A stretch of DNA of 8,279 nt, from assembly GCA_900770705.1 (NCBI GenBank), contig CAAGLF010000008.1, positions 1 through 8,279 of the forward strand, in the 5' to 3' direction. Positions 6,801 through 8,279 of this stretch are shown in pieces (position 1 is the first letter of the stretch; each line of letters opens with the position of its first letter). The notes under the pieces are model-generated. The model did not search any database. It was not told the DNA's origin and saw only the letters and a program-made list of their open reading frames with translations. Made by a program: the position numbers and the translations under genes. Source of the DNA: Bacteroidaceae bacterium (GTDB lineage: Bacteria > Bacteroidota > Bacteroidia > Bacteroidales > Bacteroidaceae).

Positions 6801-8279
6801 TATAGCCTGAAACCGTGTTTCCCGTGATGCACCAGAGTCCGTAAGCGTTGTCGTCGGCGGGTTCGGAGGTCGCCATATCCACGTCCGTGCCGCTGCCCGC
6901 AACGAGCCAGGCGTTGCGGGCGGTCTTCATTTTGTACCAGTGAACGGTTGCTCCCCATTCTTCTCCTTCCGGTTCTTCCGAGAGGAGGAAGCTGTAGCCT
7001 TGATCCTCCACGTAGGTTGGCTCTGCTTCCGGCTCGGGCGCTTCTTCGATGAGGAACTGGCAACCGGTGTCGCTGCGGTCGCGGCCTTTGGTGTCGGCGT
7101 TGCTCCAGTTGTAGAGCTTGTAGCCTTGCGCTGCCTGTGTCTGGTTCAGTTCCACCTCGCCACTGCTGATGATGTAGTAGCCCGGCGTGTTGCCGTAGCT
7201 TACGGTCCATCCGCTGGCGGGCTGGGTGGCGACGGTGGTGATTTGGGTGTTATAGGTCGCAGCGGGATTGAGGTAGGCGTTGAAAGCGCGGTCGATGATG
7301 TCGTAGGTGCCATCGTCGCGGCGCACGAACTTCCACATGGAGCGGGCGTAGGTGGAGGTAGTATTGGAACCGACCACGCCGGCAGCAGCGCCTTGCGAGG
7401 TGATGTAGTAGTCATTGAAGCGCAACGAGTGAATCTGATACCAGTGCTCGTCGCCCTCGGTGCTGACGGCGGGCTGGTTCAAAGCCTCTGCCACGGCGGT
7501 GCGCAGGGCACTAGCCATGTCGGCGGCTTCCGTCTCAGAGATGGAGGACTTCGCCAGCAGCGTGTAGGCTTCTTCCGCCTTGGCTTCGAAGGCTGCCATG
7601 CCCGCTTCGCCGTATTGTCCCATACCGCTGCCGACGGTGACAATCTGTCCGGCGGTCAATGCCCGGCCGATGCTGTTGCGCAGGTCGGCTTGGGCGATGC
7701 GGTTGGCGGCTTCTTCTTCGGAAATCACGTTGAAAGTCAGATCGGGCATATCGGAAAGTAATCTGTCCTTAATGATGTTCGCCATCTTCACGTAGCCCAG
7801 GCCGTAGAGGTAGTTTGTGTTCTTGATGTACGTCGTGTTGGCCACGTCGCCGTCGAGGAAGGGCGTGTAGCAGTCAATATATTTCACCTGGTCGGGTCCC
7901 CATTCGGAGAGGATTTCGTTGAACGGGGCGATGCGGGTGGTGTTGATGGTGGCGTCGTTCGTCGGGTGCAGTCCGATCATATAGATTCTGGCGCTGGGAC
8001 AGTTCGACATGATTTCCTCCACCAATCGAATGTAGTTCAACTGCACGGTTTCCAAGTCGTCAGAGCCCAGAACGTCGGAGGTTCCGGCATAGATCAGGAC
8101 GGCTCGCGCTTCTTGTTTTTCCACGTCCCTCACTTGGGAAAGGGCGGCATTGGCGATTTTGCGTGCGTTTTCAAGGCTCAGTCCGCCGTAGCCCCAGCCA
8201 GAGCCGCGGTTCTTGATGTGGTCGTTGCCGAGGAGTTCGTTCCATTCGCCCGTCTTCACTTCGCCATCGCCGAAGAAGA
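3898..8279 (-). CDS. Multidomain exported sialidase (GH33) with N-terminal SGNH-like domain, 5'-partial
   Basis: The enzyme should release terminal sialic acids from glycans outside the cytoplasm. The N-terminus, including any signal peptide, lies beyond the right edge; at least 1459 residues are visible. Numbering from the codon at 8257-8259, domains are: SGNH-hydrolase-like to about 167; helical linker 168-265; lectin-like HWY modules at 272-407 and 440-571; beta-rich domain 574-725; third HWY module 736-863; BNR-associated N-terminal domain 866-1035; catalytic six-bladed propeller about 1036-1405; Ala/Pro linker; sorting-like tail 1424-1453. Catalytic residues are intact: YRIP Arg1045, acid/base Asp1070 (TDDR), Glu1244 (DEP), Arg1260, Arg1323 and nucleophile Tyr1351 (GYS). 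The Arg1045-Asp1070 and Glu1244-Arg1260 spacings (25, 16) match those I recall for Clostridium NanI. Five Asp-boxes occur near 1090, 1159, 1224, 1270 and 1331. The codon at 8257 is GTG but is internal, because the frame continues upstream. Substrate linkage cannot be read from sequence. Confidence 0.93.
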   Translation of the reverse strand, partial: FFGDGEVKTGEWNELLGNDHIKNRGSGWGYGGLSLENARKIANAALSQVRDVEKQEARAVLIYAGTSDVLGSDDLETVQLNYIRLVEEIMSNCPSARIYMIGLHPTNDATINTTRIAPFNEILSEWGPDQVKYIDCYTPFLDGDVANTTYIKNTNYLYGLGYVKMANIIKDRLLSDMPDLTFNVISEEEAANRIAQADLRNSIGRALTAGQIVTVGSGMGQYGEAGMAAFEAKAEEAYTLLAKSSISETEAADMASALRTAVAEALNQPAVSTEGDEHWYQIHSLRFNDYYITSQGAAAGVVGSNTTSTYARSMWKFVRRDDGTYDIIDRAFNAYLNPAATYNTQITTVATQPASGWTVSYGNTPGYYIISSGEVELNQTQAAQGYKLYNWSNADTKGRDRSDTGCQFLIEEAPEPEAEPTYVEDQGYSFLLSEEPEGEEWGATVHWYKMKTARNAWLVAGSGTDVDMATSEPADDNAYGLWCITGNTVSGYTLYNKAKGPGMKVTYASVADNQKAVMAATGTYTAFILNASTAATDSYAFHYGDNCYLNNRSDKLSTWNDTRGANDGGSSFLFTEVSDEPLPDELTIIVDKLNGTLYNGSGSTTGSYFSTWKSSTRPQVTFGCGTVNNMNWSDDNLQLFTGSAASATYTLSAPAGYVIDSYSFTFANNNHSTGLTLTMDDGTAYTTSQTAATRSANNVALSTISFTLAGTNSQGVVLTAFTLHIKKDVPEPPVTSTEGDVHWYYITNASTNAYCQGKVMYYDAELDRMRFGDKSFSADRIWSFWEQDGKLTIQNYNGDYIGTAGSGTGGSTQFGKSSEPNYIYTIQSAYGYFTIKDGGVELHAQDASSVIVRWAAAEGGASLWKFDPVDVSHPEATLVSTTVKQGKVTTGIGNKNQPIVRSTFRVTGLTGNVNISAIKGNVVATDMADVTKVKAYLATNSRELFVDEDQLMTWREENGELFGEAASIAADGSFVINGSADLAPGENYLWIAYDIADNATEGNTVDATISGYTVDGAEVAEANGNPANAVTIFLSEGAALMPYDCGSRYYRIPAITTVKKRLEDGTVVDRLVVLTDDRLQHNGDLPNLLYIVAQYSDDLGKTWTRPVRVAGGEGLGGNYGHGDASIVTDRTNGNIIGIMTAAGTYGHGFWASTAAEPQLWKTIMSSDGGETWTAPVDHTKSLYGVDSPNPTWKGGFSGSGAALQKRDGTLVSSFVNRDANNVRNFHFFMSYDHGQTWQVVGTSGTTNADEPKTLERNNGDLSIFVRANGYNYHNVTSDDGATWQYAPETRFTSGISGTACDGEYMTWCSTLDGNPWNIAFETLPNSSSRQNVSICLSTDEGETFGSPKTICPWGSGYSTAVVLPDGTLGVYYEEDGYYNANNYVLRFVRFSLDWASGGQYKFTDEQPFHPIQSTYAPTAVDTPLAPAAAPSLCDLQGRRLTEAKAPGVYIRNGKKVLLK
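6047..6073 (-). repeat. DNA direct repeat at the start of HWY module 3
   Basis: This is the second copy of the 27-base boundary repeat (25 of 27 bases shared with 7439-7465). Recombination between the copies would remove 1392 bases, a multiple of three (464 codons), and so would delete two modules and the beta-rich domain in frame. Confidence 0.65.
7439..7465 (-). repeat. DNA direct repeat at the start of HWY module 1
   Basis: This 27-base stretch matches 6047-6073 at 25 positions in the same orientation. It encodes the STEGDxHWY boundary of the first lectin-like module; the other copy encodes the same boundary of the third. The two modules have otherwise diverged strongly, so the boundary is conserved at DNA level beyond what the rest of the module shows. 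Confidence 0.65.
7759..8279 (-). other. SGNH/GDSL-hydrolase-like domain of the sialidase, catalytic residues missing
   Basis: The fold pattern of an SGNH esterase is clear: a start strand FFGDGEV, NRGSGWGYGG (block II glycine), a strand VLIYAGTSDV (block III), ARIYMIGLHP, the strand KYIDCY, and a final NTNYLYGLGYVKMANII. Each expected catalytic residue is changed. Block I has Gly in place of Ser (GDG, plus-strand 8263-8271). Block III has Ser61 in place of Asn (GTSD). Block V reads N147-T-N-Y150 where D-x-x-H is expected. SGNH domains fused to sialidases are known in Bacteroidetes and are usually thought to act as sialate O-acetylesterases; this copy is probably not an esterase. Confidence 0.75.

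Noticed and set aside
6940..7761. Plus-strand open frame of 273 codons opposite the N-terminal part of the sialidase.
   Set aside because: Another antisense shadow of the same codon bias; no motif and no promoter or terminator in that orientation.

Overview
The window looks like a Bacteroidales chromosome segment (Bacteroides/Prevotella-like; genus not resolved). Evidence seen directly: a promoter matching the Bacteroidetes TTTG-N19-TAnnTTTG pattern, no clear Shine-Dalgarno sites, a TypA of Bacteroidetes type, and a very long exported-type multidomain sialidase ending in a DLQGRR...GVYIRNGKK tail typical of this phylum. Nothing here looks like phage, an insertion sequence, CRISPR or an RNA gene.

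Layout. At 1-801 (+) is a von Willebrand A-like protein that may continue beyond the left edge, closed by a strong intrinsic terminator (824-859). At 1023-1433 (+) is an unrecognised 136-residue protein, AT-richer than the genes to its right. A gene-free stretch with two small hairpins leads to the typA promoter (1654-1684). typA/bipA (1724-3523, +) encodes a complete 599-residue ribosome-associated GTPase and has its own terminator (3558-3608). A large sialidase gene runs on the minus strand from beyond the right edge to 3898, with its own terminator at 3798-3841. typA and the sialidase gene therefore converge. Between their terminators lies a non-coding array of degenerate 22-bp repeats (about 3677-3786).

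The sialidase is the most informative gene. Its visible domain order is: SGNH-hydrolase-like domain, helical linker, two lectin-like 'HWY' modules, beta-rich domain, third HWY module, BNR-associated N-terminal domain, GH33 catalytic propeller, and a C-terminal sorting-like tail. The sialidase catalytic set is intact. The SGNH domain has lost all four expected catalytic residues (Ser, Asn, Asp, His), so it looks like a retained pseudo-esterase, probably with a binding or structural role.

The genes do not form one pathway. typA is housekeeping; the sialidase is an accessory glycan-foraging gene acting outside the cytoplasm, probably on sialylated mucin or host glycans. The two left-hand genes have no visible functional link to either. 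I found no convincing undescribed system. The best leads are the pseudo-SGNH/sialidase fusion, the 22-bp repeat array and the orphan 136-residue gene.
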